This document shows, piece by piece, positions 44,781 through 52,644 of a stretch of DNA of 64,000 bases (its first letter is position 1; every line of letters starts with the position of its first letter). A program made the translations under genes and the position numbers. The DNA lies in contig NZ_PKUU01000026.1 of assembly GCF_002899675.1 (NCBI RefSeq), forward strand, positions 1-64,000. The letters run 5' to 3'. The DNA is from Clostridium sp. chh4-2 (GTDB lineage Bacteria > Bacillota > Clostridia > Lachnospirales > Lachnospiraceae). Below the pieces are notes generated by a model. It was not told the origin of the DNA, made no database searches, and worked only from the letters and a program-made list of their open reading frames with translations.

Positions 44781-45644
44781 TTGGGCATGATGATAGCAGG
44801 CATACTATGTGCTGTCGGAGCCGTATTGTTTTTGATGCGGTCCGCTTATGAACGAAAGCATTTTGTTACGGAAGAGTTCATAATTGAATCAGAGAAAATT
44901 AAATCAGAAAAAACATTTGTATTCCTTTCCGATCTACATAGCAATACATTTGGAAGAAACAATGAGGATCTGATCAGGGCCATCGGCGAGGTTAGGCCGG
45001 ACGGGATTTTGATCGGCGGCGACATGATGGTGTGCAAGGGAAAGCAGGAAGTGGACACGGCTCTGAATTTGATCTGCAGCCTGGCAGAGCGCTATCCCGT
45101 GTACTGCGGCAACGGAAACCATGAATGCAGGATGAACCGGATACGGGACGTCTACGGCGGACAGTATGACGAATACAAGGGACGCCTTTTAAAGGCGGGC
45201 GTTCATTATCTGGAAGACGAAACCGTGTATGTGGGAGAGGATATTGCGGTCAGCGCCATCGATATCGGTGAGGAATATTATAAGAAGTTTTTCGTCAGGA
45301 AGATGAAGAAAGAGTATCTGACTAAACGGCTGGGAGAAGCGTCAAAGGAGCGGTTTCAGATCCTTTTGGCCCATTCGCCGCTGTACCATAAGACCTATTG
45401 TGCGTGGGGGGCAGACCTTTCCCTGGCGGGGCATTTTCACGGAGGAACTATACGGATTCCCCTGCTTGGCGGGGTTATGACGCCCCAGTACCAGTTTTTT
45501 ATGCCGTGCTGCGCCGGATTTTTTGAGAAAGACGGCCGTTATATGATTGTAAGCCGCGGACTGGGAACCCATTCGATTAATATAAGGATTAATAATAAAC
45601 CACAAGTGGTAGTAGTGAAACTTTCTAATAAGTCCATATTTTGA
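44781..45644 (+). CDS. Membrane-anchored metallophosphoesterase
   Basis: 287 residues if started at the TTG at 44781, ten bases after AGAAAGG; ATG at 44787 is the alternative. An N-terminal membrane helix (MMIAGILCAVGAVLFLMR) precedes the calcineurin-like domain with all metal motifs: LSDLHSN, GGDMMV, GNGNHE, AHSPLYH and GHFHGG. This layout is that of YkuE/YaeI-type phosphodiesterases, which act on lipid A-like or other phospho-substrates at the membrane in some species. Substrate here is unknown. It is followed by a terminator-like hairpin at 45727 in front of scpA. Confidence 0.85.
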   Translation: MGMMIAGILCAVGAVLFLMRSAYERKHFVTEEFIIESEKIKSEKTFVFLSDLHSNTFGRNNEDLIRAIGEVRPDGILIGGDMMVCKGKQEVDTALNLICSLAERYPVYCGNGNHECRMNRIRDVYGGQYDEYKGRLLKAGVHYLEDETVYVGEDIAVSAIDIGEEYYKKFFVRKMKKEYLTKRLGEASKERFQILLAHSPLYHKTYCAWGADLSLAGHFHGGTIRIPLLGGVMTPQYQFFMPCCAGFFEKDGRYMIVSRGLGTHSINIRINNKPQVVVVKLSNKSIF

Positions 45645-45655
45645 TGGGATTGATA

Positions 45656-45684
45656 TTTACAGAAAAGGGAAACTCTGCTATACT
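45656..45684 (+). promoter_or_regulatory. Promoter of scpAB
   Basis: TTTACA (45656-45661), 17 bases, TATACT (45679-45684). Confidence 0.68.
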
Positions 45685-45726
45685 GGCTTTATGTGAAATG
45701 ACTGATAATGACATACCAGATAAGAC

Positions 45727-45760
45727 CGACGGTGCCGGAAGATGACACCGTCGATTTTTT
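45727..45760 (+). terminator. Terminator-like hairpin in the scpA leader
   Basis: CGACGGTG pairs with CACCGTCG and is followed by ATTTTTTC. It lies between the scpAB promoter and the scpA start (45778), so it ends upstream transcripts or acts as an attenuator. Confidence 0.75.
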
Positions 45761-45777
45761 CGGGAATTGAGGAAGAA

Positions 45778-46575
45778 ATGAGTATATCTTATAAGCTGGA
45801 AAAGTTCGAAGGGCCGCTGGATTTGCTGCTGCATCTGATTGAAAAGAATAAAGTGAGCATCTACGATATACCGATTGTGGAGATTACACAGCAGTATCTG
45901 GATTATGTGAGCCAGATGGAGAAAGAGGACTTAAACCTGGTCAGCGAATTTTTGGTGATGGCCGCTACCTTAATCGACATCAAGTCCCGGATGCTTCTGC
46001 CGCTTGAGGTGGACGAAGACGGGGAAGAGGAAGATCCGAGAGCGGAACTGGTGGCACGGCTGCTGGAATATAAGATGTACAAGATGATGGCCTTAGAGCT
46101 GCAGGAGATGGAGGAAGGGGCGCAGCACATGCTGTATAAACAGCCCACCATTCCGAAGGAAGTTGCCAAATATGAACCTCCGGTGGATTTGGATCAGCTG
46201 CTGGGAGATCTGACCCTGGCCCGGTTGAAGGCCATTTTTGAGTCGGTGATGAAGCGGCAGGAAGACAAGATCGATCCTGTGAGAAGCAAGTTCGGCAACA
46301 TTAAAAAAGAGCCGGTCAGCCTGGAGCAGAAGATCAAGTCTGTGTTAGGCTATGCCAGACAGCACAGGAAGTTCAGCTTCCGTCAGATGCTGGAACAGCA
46401 GACGGACAAGCTGGAAGTCGTGGTGTCATTTTTAGCGGTTTTGGAGTTGATGAAGATCGGAAAGATCCATTTGGTTCAGGAACACATTTTTGACGATATG
46501 TACATAGAGGCACTGGAACCTGAGGGCGAAGAGGCGGAGCTGGATTTAGAAGGCCTGGATGATTTTGAAGGATAG
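45778..46575 (+). CDS. scpA: Segregation and condensation protein A
   Basis: 265 residues from the ATG at 45778 with GAGGAAG upstream; an ATG 36 bases earlier lies in the terminator hairpin and is rejected. The kleisin pattern is clear: SYKLEKFEGPLDLLLHLIEKNKVSIYDIPIVEIT at the N terminus, SEFLVMAATLIDIKSRMLLP in the middle and a C-terminal winged helix (VVVSFLAVLELMKIGKIHLVQE). ScpA bridges the two SMC heads in the condensin complex and is needed for chromosome segregation. scpB follows after 9 bases. Confidence 0.96.
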   Translation: MSISYKLEKFEGPLDLLLHLIEKNKVSIYDIPIVEITQQYLDYVSQMEKEDLNLVSEFLVMAATLIDIKSRMLLPLEVDEDGEEEDPRAELVARLLEYKMYKMMALELQEMEEGAQHMLYKQPTIPKEVAKYEPPVDLDQLLGDLTLARLKAIFESVMKRQEDKIDPVRSKFGNIKKEPVSLEQKIKSVLGYARQHRKFSFRQMLEQQTDKLEVVVSFLAVLELMKIGKIHLVQEHIFDDMYIEALEPEGEEAELDLEGLDDFEG

Positions 46576-46584
46576 GATCGTTTT

Positions 46585-47223
46585 ATGGATGAAAAGGTGA
46601 AAAAAGAGGGCATTTACCGGAAAGCGGAATGGGAAGCGATTATAGAGGCCGTGTTGTTTACCATGGGCCGTTCCGTGGAACTCAAACAGCTGGCGGTTGC
46701 GATTGACCAGGATGAGAACACCGCCAGGGAAGTGGTGGAAAAGCTGGCGGCCAGGTATGAAAAGCAAAAGGGCGGCATGAAGATTATCGAGCTGGAAGAG
46801 GCGTTTCAAATGTGCACCAGAGCCGAGTATTATGAGAATCTGATCAGGGTGGCTTCCGCCCCGAAAAAGCAGGTTCTGACGGAAGTGGTGCTGGAAACCC
46901 TGTCCATTATTGCATACAAACAGCCGGTGACCAAGATGGAGATTTCCAAGATCAGAGGGGTTACCTCCGATCATGCGGTAAACCGTCTGGTTGAATATGG
47001 TTTGGTATACGAAGTCGGAAGGCTGGACGCACCGGGCAGACCGGCTTTATTTGCGACTACCGAGGAGTTTTTACGTAGGTTTGGCGTGGGATCGAAGACC
47101 GATCTGCCGACTATGAATCCGGAACAGGAAGAGGAGATCAAGGCGGAGGTTCAGGAGGAGCTGGAATTCCGTTTGGGAGAAAATCAAAATGACCAGCCGC
47201 CTGAAAATGAAGCGGATTCATAA
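46585..47223 (+). CDS. scpB: Segregation and condensation protein B
   Basis: 212 residues. Two winged-helix domains are seen: residues about 10-80 (IIEAVLFTMGRSVELKQLAVAI) and about 90-165, with the family signature LTEVVLETLSIIAYKQPVTKMEISKIRGV and LGR/VGRLDAPGRPALFATTEEFL. An acidic C-terminal tail is typical. ScpB dimers bind the middle of ScpA and regulate SMC. Its stop is followed within five bases by a 90-bp palindrome (47228-47317). Confidence 0.96.
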   Translation: MDEKVKKEGIYRKAEWEAIIEAVLFTMGRSVELKQLAVAIDQDENTAREVVEKLAARYEKQKGGMKIIELEEAFQMCTRAEYYENLIRVASAPKKQVLTEVVLETLSIIAYKQPVTKMEISKIRGVTSDHAVNRLVEYGLVYEVGRLDAPGRPALFATTEEFLRRFGVGSKTDLPTMNPEQEEEIKAEVQEELEFRLGENQNDQPPENEADS

Positions 47224-47227
47224 AGAA

Positions 47228-47317
47228 GTTACTGTTCACGGCTCCTGGGGCCTCTGCCGTCTGGTCCGGCTTGGCGCGGCATATACGGCAGAGGACCCAG
47301 GAGCCGCGAACAGTAAC
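47228..47317. repeat. GTTACTGTTC-family palindrome, copy e (best preserved)
   Basis: A 33-base arm (47228-47260) is inverse to 47285-47317 with only two mismatches. The ends are GTTACTGTTC/GAACAGTAAC. The core CCTCTGCCGTC is shared with copy a at 8901. No T run follows, so it is not a normal terminator, although it lies right after scpB. Confidence 0.85.
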
Positions 47318-47346
47318 AGAAAGAACAATTTTAACGAAAAACAGCC

Positions 47347-47436
47347 TTGACTACACAGGCGGTAAGTGTTACCATTTAGAAGTAGGTCGCACAGCATATA
47401 GAGAATATGTGACAAATAAAACACAATATATAGTAT
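47347..47436 (+). promoter_or_regulatory. nrdD promoter with tandem NrdR-like boxes
   Basis: TTGACT (47347-47352), 17 bases, TACCAT (47370-47375). Downstream, ACACAATATATAGTAT (47421-47436) agrees with the known NrdR box (acaCwAtATaTwGtgt) at nearly all positions. A weaker match ACAGCATATAGAGAAT lies at 47391-47406, exactly 30 bases upstream, close to the three-turn spacing usual for paired NrdR boxes. NrdR would repress when dATP is high. Confidence 0.78.
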
Positions 47437-47465
47437 TTTGATAAATGGAATTAGGAGGAATGGGA

Positions 47466-49598
47466 TTGGACTGCAACGAGATTAAAGTGGTGAAAAAAGA
47501 CGGTACGAGGGAGGATTTCAATGTCCAGAAGGTCGTAGTCGCGGTTAATAAGTCGGCAAACAGGGCAATGATTACATTTACCCAGGCGGAGATTAATTTT
47601 ATCTGTCAGTTTGTAGAAGAGAAAGCGGCAGCGCTGAACGAACGGTATATCCCCATCGCACAGATGCACAATCTGGTGGAAGGAGCGCTTGAAAAGGTTA
47701 ATCCTCAGGTGGCTAAGAGTTACCGGGATTACCGCAATTACAAGCAGGATTTCGTACAGATGCTGGATGAGGTTTACAAGAAGAGCCAGTCCATCATGTA
47801 TATCGGCGATAAAGAGAACAGCAATACGGACAGCGCGCTGGTATCCACCAAAAGAAGTCTTATTTTCAACGAGTTAAATAAATCATTATATCAAAAGTTT
47901 TTCATGACCGTGGAGGAATTACAGGCCTGCCGCGAAGGATATATCTATATCCACGATATGTCCGCAAGGCGTGATACCATGAACTGCTGCCTGTTCGATG
48001 TAAAGAATGTGCTGACAGGCGGATTTGAGATGGGCAACTTATGGTACAATGAGCCTAAGACCCTGGATGTAGCATTTGACGTAATTGGAGATATCGTACT
48101 CAGCGCCGCCAGCCAACAGTATGGCGGTTTTACTGTCCCCAATGTGGAAGAGATTCTGGCTCCATACGCTGAGATCTCCTATGAGAAATACATCGATAAA
48201 TACGAAAGACTGGGACTGAACCATGAAAAGGCCGAATCCGTGGCCTGGGATGATATACAAAGAGACATGGAACAGGGATTCCAGGGCTGGGAGTATAAGT
48301 TCAATTCCGTATCCTCAAGCCGCGGCGATTATCCGTTTATCACCATGACGGCGGGAACGGGTACCAGCCGGTTTGCCAAGATGGCAACCATCACCATGCT
48401 GAATGTAAGACGGAAAGGCCAGGGAAAGAAAGGATGCAAAAAGCCGGTGCTCTTCCCCAAATTGGTATTTCTCTATGATGAAAAGCTTCATGGACCCGGC
48501 GGAGAGCTGGAAGACGTGTTTGAAGCCGGAATTGACTGCTCGTCAAAGACCATGTATCCCGACTGGCTGTCTCTGACAGGAAAGGGCTACATTGCCAGCA
48601 TGTATAAACAGTACGGCAAGATCATTTCCCCTATGGGCTGCAGGGCGTTCCTTTCCCCGTGGTATGAAAGAGGGGGCATGTATCCGGCCGACGATCAGGA
48701 TGTGCCTGTATTCGTAGGACGGTTTAACATAGGCGCTGTCAGCCTTCACCTTCCGATGATTCTGGCAAAGGCCAGACAGGAGAGCAGGGATTTCTACGAG
48801 GTGCTGGATTATTATCTGGAACTGATCCGCAAGATCCACATCAGAACTTATGCGTATCTGGGCGAGATGAGGGCTTCCACCAATCCGCTGGCTTACTGCG
48901 AAGGCGGCTTCTACGGCGGCCATCTGGGGCTTCACGATAAGATTAAACCGCTTCTTAAAACGGCTACCGCATCCTTTGGTATCACCGCATTTAACGAGCT
49001 TCAGAGGCTGTACAACGGAAAGTCACTGGCAGAAGACGGACAGTTTGCACTGGAAACACTGGAACACATTAATAAGAAGATCAATGAATTTAAAGAGGCG
49101 GATGGCAATCTGTATGCGATCTATGCAACTCCGGCTGAAAACCTGTGCGGACTTCAGGTAAAGCAGTTCCGCAACAAATACGGAATCATTGAAAATGTTT
49201 CCGACCGGGAGTATGTGAGCAACGGATTCCACTGCCACGTAACAGAGGATATTACGCCGATTCAGAAACAGGATCTGGAATACCGGTTCTGGGAGCTTAG
49301 TAACGGCGGCAAGATCCAGTATGTAAAATACCCGATCGATTACAACAGAGAAGCCATTAAAACCCTGGTCCGCAGGGCGATGGATTACGGTTTCTACGAG
49401 GGAGTCAACTTATCCCTGGCCTATTGCGACGACTGCGGGCATCAGGAACTGGATATGGATGTCTGCCCGGTATGCGGAAGCAGGAACCTGACGAAGATTG
49501 AGCGTATGAACGGATATCTTTCCTATTCCCGCGTGAAAGGCGATACAAGACTGAATGACGCCAAGATGGCAGAAATAGCAGAGAGGAAATCAATGTAA
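47466..49598 (+). CDS. nrdD: Anaerobic (class III) ribonucleoside-triphosphate reductase
   Basis: 710 residues from the TTG at 47466. AGGAGG at 47453-47458 is seven bases from this TTG but only one base from the ATG at 47460, so TTG is preferred. Residues 1-95 are an ATP-cone (VVKKDGTREDFNVQKVVVAVNK). The catalytic barrel follows. The C-terminal zinc motif is CDDCG...CPVCG and the glycyl radical lies in ERMNGYLSYSR. It makes deoxynucleotides without oxygen after activation by NrdG, the next gene (2-base gap). First gene of a seven-gene rightward cluster under NrdR-like boxes. Confidence 0.95.
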   Translation: MDCNEIKVVKKDGTREDFNVQKVVVAVNKSANRAMITFTQAEINFICQFVEEKAAALNERYIPIAQMHNLVEGALEKVNPQVAKSYRDYRNYKQDFVQMLDEVYKKSQSIMYIGDKENSNTDSALVSTKRSLIFNELNKSLYQKFFMTVEELQACREGYIYIHDMSARRDTMNCCLFDVKNVLTGGFEMGNLWYNEPKTLDVAFDVIGDIVLSAASQQYGGFTVPNVEEILAPYAEISYEKYIDKYERLGLNHEKAESVAWDDIQRDMEQGFQGWEYKFNSVSSSRGDYPFITMTAGTGTSRFAKMATITMLNVRRKGQGKKGCKKPVLFPKLVFLYDEKLHGPGGELEDVFEAGIDCSSKTMYPDWLSLTGKGYIASMYKQYGKIISPMGCRAFLSPWYERGGMYPADDQDVPVFVGRFNIGAVSLHLPMILAKARQESRDFYEVLDYYLELIRKIHIRTYAYLGEMRASTNPLAYCEGGFYGGHLGLHDKIKPLLKTATASFGITAFNELQRLYNGKSLAEDGQFALETLEHINKKINEFKEADGNLYAIYATPAENLCGLQVKQFRNKYGIIENVSDREYVSNGFHCHVTEDITPIQKQDLEYRFWELSNGGKIQYVKYPIDYNREAIKTLVRRAMDYGFYEGVNLSLAYCDDCGHQELDMDVCPVCGSRNLTKIERMNGYLSYSRVKGDTRLNDAKMAEIAERKSM

Positions 49599-49600
49599 TT

Positions 49601-50092
49601 ATGCGTTACCATAATATAACGAAAGACGACATGCTGAACGGAGATGGTCTGCGGGTGGTTCTGTGGACATCCGGATGCAATCATAATTGTAAAGAGTGCC
49701 ATAATCCGATTACCTGGGATATCAGAGGGGGAATCCCCTTTGACCAGGCAGCAAAAGACGAACTGTTCGAAGAACTGGAAAAACCGTACGTATCAGGAGT
49801 CACGCTGAGCGGAGGAGATCCGCTTCACCCTGACAACAGGGAAGACATAAGCAGTCTGATTGATGAGATCTGCGAACGGTTCCCCAATAAGACCATCTGG
49901 CTGTATACCGGTTATGAATGGGAAAGTATCAGCAGTCTTCCATGTATCCGCAAGGTGGATGTGGTGGTAGACGGAGAATTTGTAGTGGCTTTGAAAGACG
50001 CGAAGCTGCATTGGAGGGGAAGCTCGAATCAGAGAGTGATCGATGTGCAGAGATCCCTGTTAACAGGAGAAGTTGTTCTCCATGAAAGCTGA
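49601..50092 (+). CDS. nrdG: Anaerobic ribonucleotide reductase activating protein
   Basis: 163 residues. The radical-SAM cluster motif CX3CX2C is CNHNCKEC (SGCNHNCKECHNPITWD), and the SAM-binding GG is in TLSGGDPLHP. NrdG generates the glycyl radical on NrdD using S-adenosylmethionine and a 4Fe-4S cluster. The gene begins two bases after nrdD. No second nrdG is present, so this enzyme may activate both NrdD proteins of the cluster. Confidence 0.95.
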   Translation: MRYHNITKDDMLNGDGLRVVLWTSGCNHNCKECHNPITWDIRGGIPFDQAAKDELFEELEKPYVSGVTLSGGDPLHPDNREDISSLIDEICERFPNKTIWLYTGYEWESISSLPCIRKVDVVVDGEFVVALKDAKLHWRGSSNQRVIDVQRSLLTGEVVLHES

Positions 50093-50107
50093 AAGGAAAA
50101 CTGGTTT

Positions 50108-50542
50108 ATGCCTGACATTAAGATTAAATATTTTACCGACAAGATTGAGAGACTCAGATACATCGACGGAAAATCCGACTGGATCGATTTAAGAGCTGCC
50201 GAAGAAATTGAGATGAAGGCAGGAGAATTTAAGCTGATTCCCCTTGGAGTGGCTATGGAGCTGCCGAAAGGCTATGAGGCACATATTGTGCCGAGAAGCA
50301 GCACATTTAAAAACTATGGGGTGATTCAGACCAACCACATGGGAGTTGTGGATGAATCCTACTGCGGCGACGGGGACCAGTGGTTTTTCCCGGCATATGC
50401 GCTGCGGGACACTGTGATCAGCGCCAATGACCGCATCTGCCAGTTCCGCATCATGGAACACCAGCCGGCGATTTCATTTATGGAGACCGACAAACTGGGA
50501 CATGAGGACAGAGGCGGACACGGAAGTACCGGAAAAGAGTAG
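50108..50542 (+). CDS. dut: dUTP diphosphatase (trimeric dUTPase fold)
   Basis: 144 residues. Conserved dUTPase motifs are present in order: DLRAAEEIEMKAGE (motif 1), VPRSSTFKNYGV (motif 2), GVVDESYCGD (motif 3), RICQFRI (motif 4) and the P-loop-like HEDRGGHGSTGK (motif 5). It removes dUTP and supplies dUMP for thymidylate synthesis, in keeping with its place between ribonucleotide reductase genes. Motif 2 has the Arg-Ser-Ser usual for dUTPases. Gap to nrdG is 15 bases. Confidence 0.92.
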   Translation: MPDIKIKYFTDKIERLRYIDGKSDWIDLRAAEEIEMKAGEFKLIPLGVAMELPKGYEAHIVPRSSTFKNYGVIQTNHMGVVDESYCGDGDQWFFPAYALRDTVISANDRICQFRIMEHQPAISFMETDKLGHEDRGGHGSTGKE

Positions 50543-50574
50543 TCAGCTGCCCATGGCGGCGGAATTGAGGATAT

Positions 50575-51339
50575 ATGAGACGGGTTGTGATTTTGGCAGG
50601 GGCGGCATTAATAAGCATGTCGCTGATTACAGGGTGCCAGGGGAAAAGCAAAGAACGGTATACGCTCAGGGACACGGGGATTGAACAGCTGAATTCGGAA
50701 GATTATGAAGGCGCCATCGATTCCTTCGGCCAGGCTTTGGAACTTTCCAAGGGAATGGTGGATGATTTTGAACTGGATGTATTAAAATACAGGGCGGAGG
50801 CAGAATATAAGGCAGGAGATTATGAAGCGGCTGCCCACAGCTATGGGATTATGATACAGGTGGACGGCGAAAAGCCGGAATATCTGAATTACCGCTGTCT
50901 GAGCCTTATTTTGGCAGGCCAGACGGACCAGGCGTTAGAGGATTTTACCAAATCCTATGCCATGGATAAACAGGCTCCCGGTTCTGAAGAAGCGCTTCTG
51001 GCGCTGGGATCGGCATTAGAGGAGCAGGGCCGCCACGACGATGCCATCGCTTTATACAATTCGGCGGTTGCGGACGGGGCGAATAATTCGGAGCTTTATA
51101 ACCGGATGGGCCTCTGTATGATTGACAATGAGGATTATGACCAGGCGATTTCTTATTTTGAGAAGGGAATCAGCGCAGGTGAAGGAGATGCCCTGGCGGA
51201 ACTGTATTTTAACCAGGCCGTTGCCTATGAATACAAGGGTGAGTTTTCAAAGGCGTTGGAATTGTTTGAAAAATACAACAGTACATACGGTCCAAACGAA
51301 CAGGCGGACCGGGAAATAGCATTTTTGAAAACACGATAA
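50575..51339 (+). CDS. TPR-repeat lipoprotein
   Basis: 254 residues. A signal peptide ends in the lipobox LITGC with Cys21. The mature part is made of tetratricopeptide repeats, e.g. GIEQLNSEDYEGAIDSFGQALELS, AEYKAGDYEAAAHSYGIMIQVD, GSALEEQGRHDDAIALYNSAVADG, GLCMIDNEDYDQAISYFEKGISAG and AVAYEYKGEFSKALELFEKYNS. It should sit on the outer face of the membrane as a protein-interaction scaffold. Partner is unknown. Its place between dut and hflX suggests co-transcription only. Confidence 0.88.
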   Translation: MRRVVILAGAALISMSLITGCQGKSKERYTLRDTGIEQLNSEDYEGAIDSFGQALELSKGMVDDFELDVLKYRAEAEYKAGDYEAAAHSYGIMIQVDGEKPEYLNYRCLSLILAGQTDQALEDFTKSYAMDKQAPGSEEALLALGSALEEQGRHDDAIALYNSAVADGANNSELYNRMGLCMIDNEDYDQAISYFEKGISAGEGDALAELYFNQAVAYEYKGEFSKALELFEKYNSTYGPNEQADREIAFLKTR

Positions 51340-51363
51340 TCAGACTGGTATTGAGAGGCGAAG

Positions 51364-52611
51364 ATGGCGGAATTATACGATTTAAAAGAAGTGGAAGAGC
51401 GGGTGATCCTGATTGCGGCAAGCGTAAGCGATGAGGATGACACGGAAGCATCGGTGGAAGAGCTGGAAGAACTGGTGAAGACAGCCGGTGCCGTAACGGT
51501 TGACAAGATAATCCAGAAAAGGGAACGGGTGCACCCCGGAACCTATCTTGGAAAAGGTAAATTGGAAGAAGTGAGGGAGCGGATCTGGGAACTGAACGCC
51601 ACCGGAGTGGTGTGTGATGATGAACTGTCACCGGCCCAGCTGCGCAACCTGGAAACGATACTGGATACAAAAGTGATGGACAGAACCATGGTGATCCTGG
51701 ACATCTTTGCATCCAGAGCCACCACCAGCGAAGGCAAGATCCAGGTGGAGCTGGCACAGTTAAAATACCGTGCGGCCAGGCTGGTGGGACTCAGAAGCTC
51801 GCTTTCCCGTCTGGGAGGCGGAATCGGAACGAGAGGGCCCGGCGAGAAAAAGCTGGAGATGGACCGCCGTCTGATTCACGAGAGGATCAGCCAGTTAAAG
51901 GCGGAACTCAGGAATGTGGAGCGCCACCGGGAGGTGAACCGGCAGCAGAGAAGCAGAACCCACACTCCGGTAGCTGCCATTGTGGGATACACCAATGCGG
52001 GAAAATCAACGCTGTTAAACTATCTGACAGGAGCGGGCATTCTGGCGGAGGATAAATTATTCGCCACATTGGACCCCACCACCAGGAATTTAGAGCTGCC
52101 AAGCGGCCAGCAGATGCTGCTGACCGATACGGTAGGATTTATACGGAAGCTGCCTCATCATCTGATCGAGGCATTTAAAAGCACTCTGGAGGAGGCCAAA
52201 TACAGCGATATCATACTGCATGTGGTGGACTGCTCCAATCCGCAGATGGACATACAGATGTATGTTGTCTACGACACATTGAAGGAATTGGGTATTCATG
52301 ATAAGATAATGGTTACCGTCTTTAATAAGATTGATGAGGAACCGTTGGACATCATTTTAAGAGATATGAAAGCCGATTATCAGGTTAAGATATCGGCGAA
52401 AACAGGACAGGGAACGGATGGACTGTTAAAGGTTCTGGACGATATTTTAAGGAACCAGAAGGTGTATCTGGAAAAGGTTTATTCTTACCAGGATGCTGGT
52501 AAGATCCAGCTGATCAGAAAATACGGGCAGCTGCTTTCAGAAGAATACCGGGAGGACGGGATTGAAGTGAAAGCATATGTGCCTTCTGAACTGTTTGGGC
52601 AACTGATATAA
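51364..52611 (+). CDS. hflX: GTPase HflX
   Basis: 415 residues. The N-terminal domain has the HflX pattern HPGTYLGKGKLEEVRE and RATTSEGKIQVELAQLKYRA with GGIGTRGPGEKKLEMDRR before the G domain. G motifs: GYTNAGKST (G1), DPTTR (G2 region), DTVGFIRKLPHHLIEAF (G3), NKID (G4), SAKTG (G5). HflX binds the large ribosomal subunit and splits stalled or stressed ribosomes. Ribosome site GAGAGGCG. Part of the nrd cluster by spacing. Confidence 0.95.
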   Translation: MAELYDLKEVEERVILIAASVSDEDDTEASVEELEELVKTAGAVTVDKIIQKRERVHPGTYLGKGKLEEVRERIWELNATGVVCDDELSPAQLRNLETILDTKVMDRTMVILDIFASRATTSEGKIQVELAQLKYRAARLVGLRSSLSRLGGGIGTRGPGEKKLEMDRRLIHERISQLKAELRNVERHREVNRQQRSRTHTPVAAIVGYTNAGKSTLLNYLTGAGILAEDKLFATLDPTTRNLELPSGQQMLLTDTVGFIRKLPHHLIEAFKSTLEEAKYSDIILHVVDCSNPQMDIQMYVVYDTLKELGIHDKIMVTVFNKIDEEPLDIILRDMKADYQVKISAKTGQGTDGLLKVLDDILRNQKVYLEKVYSYQDAGKIQLIRKYGQLLSEEYREDGIEVKAYVPSELFGQLI

Positions 52612-52644
52612 CAAGAAGCGGTAGGTAGGAAAGGAGCTAGTGTA

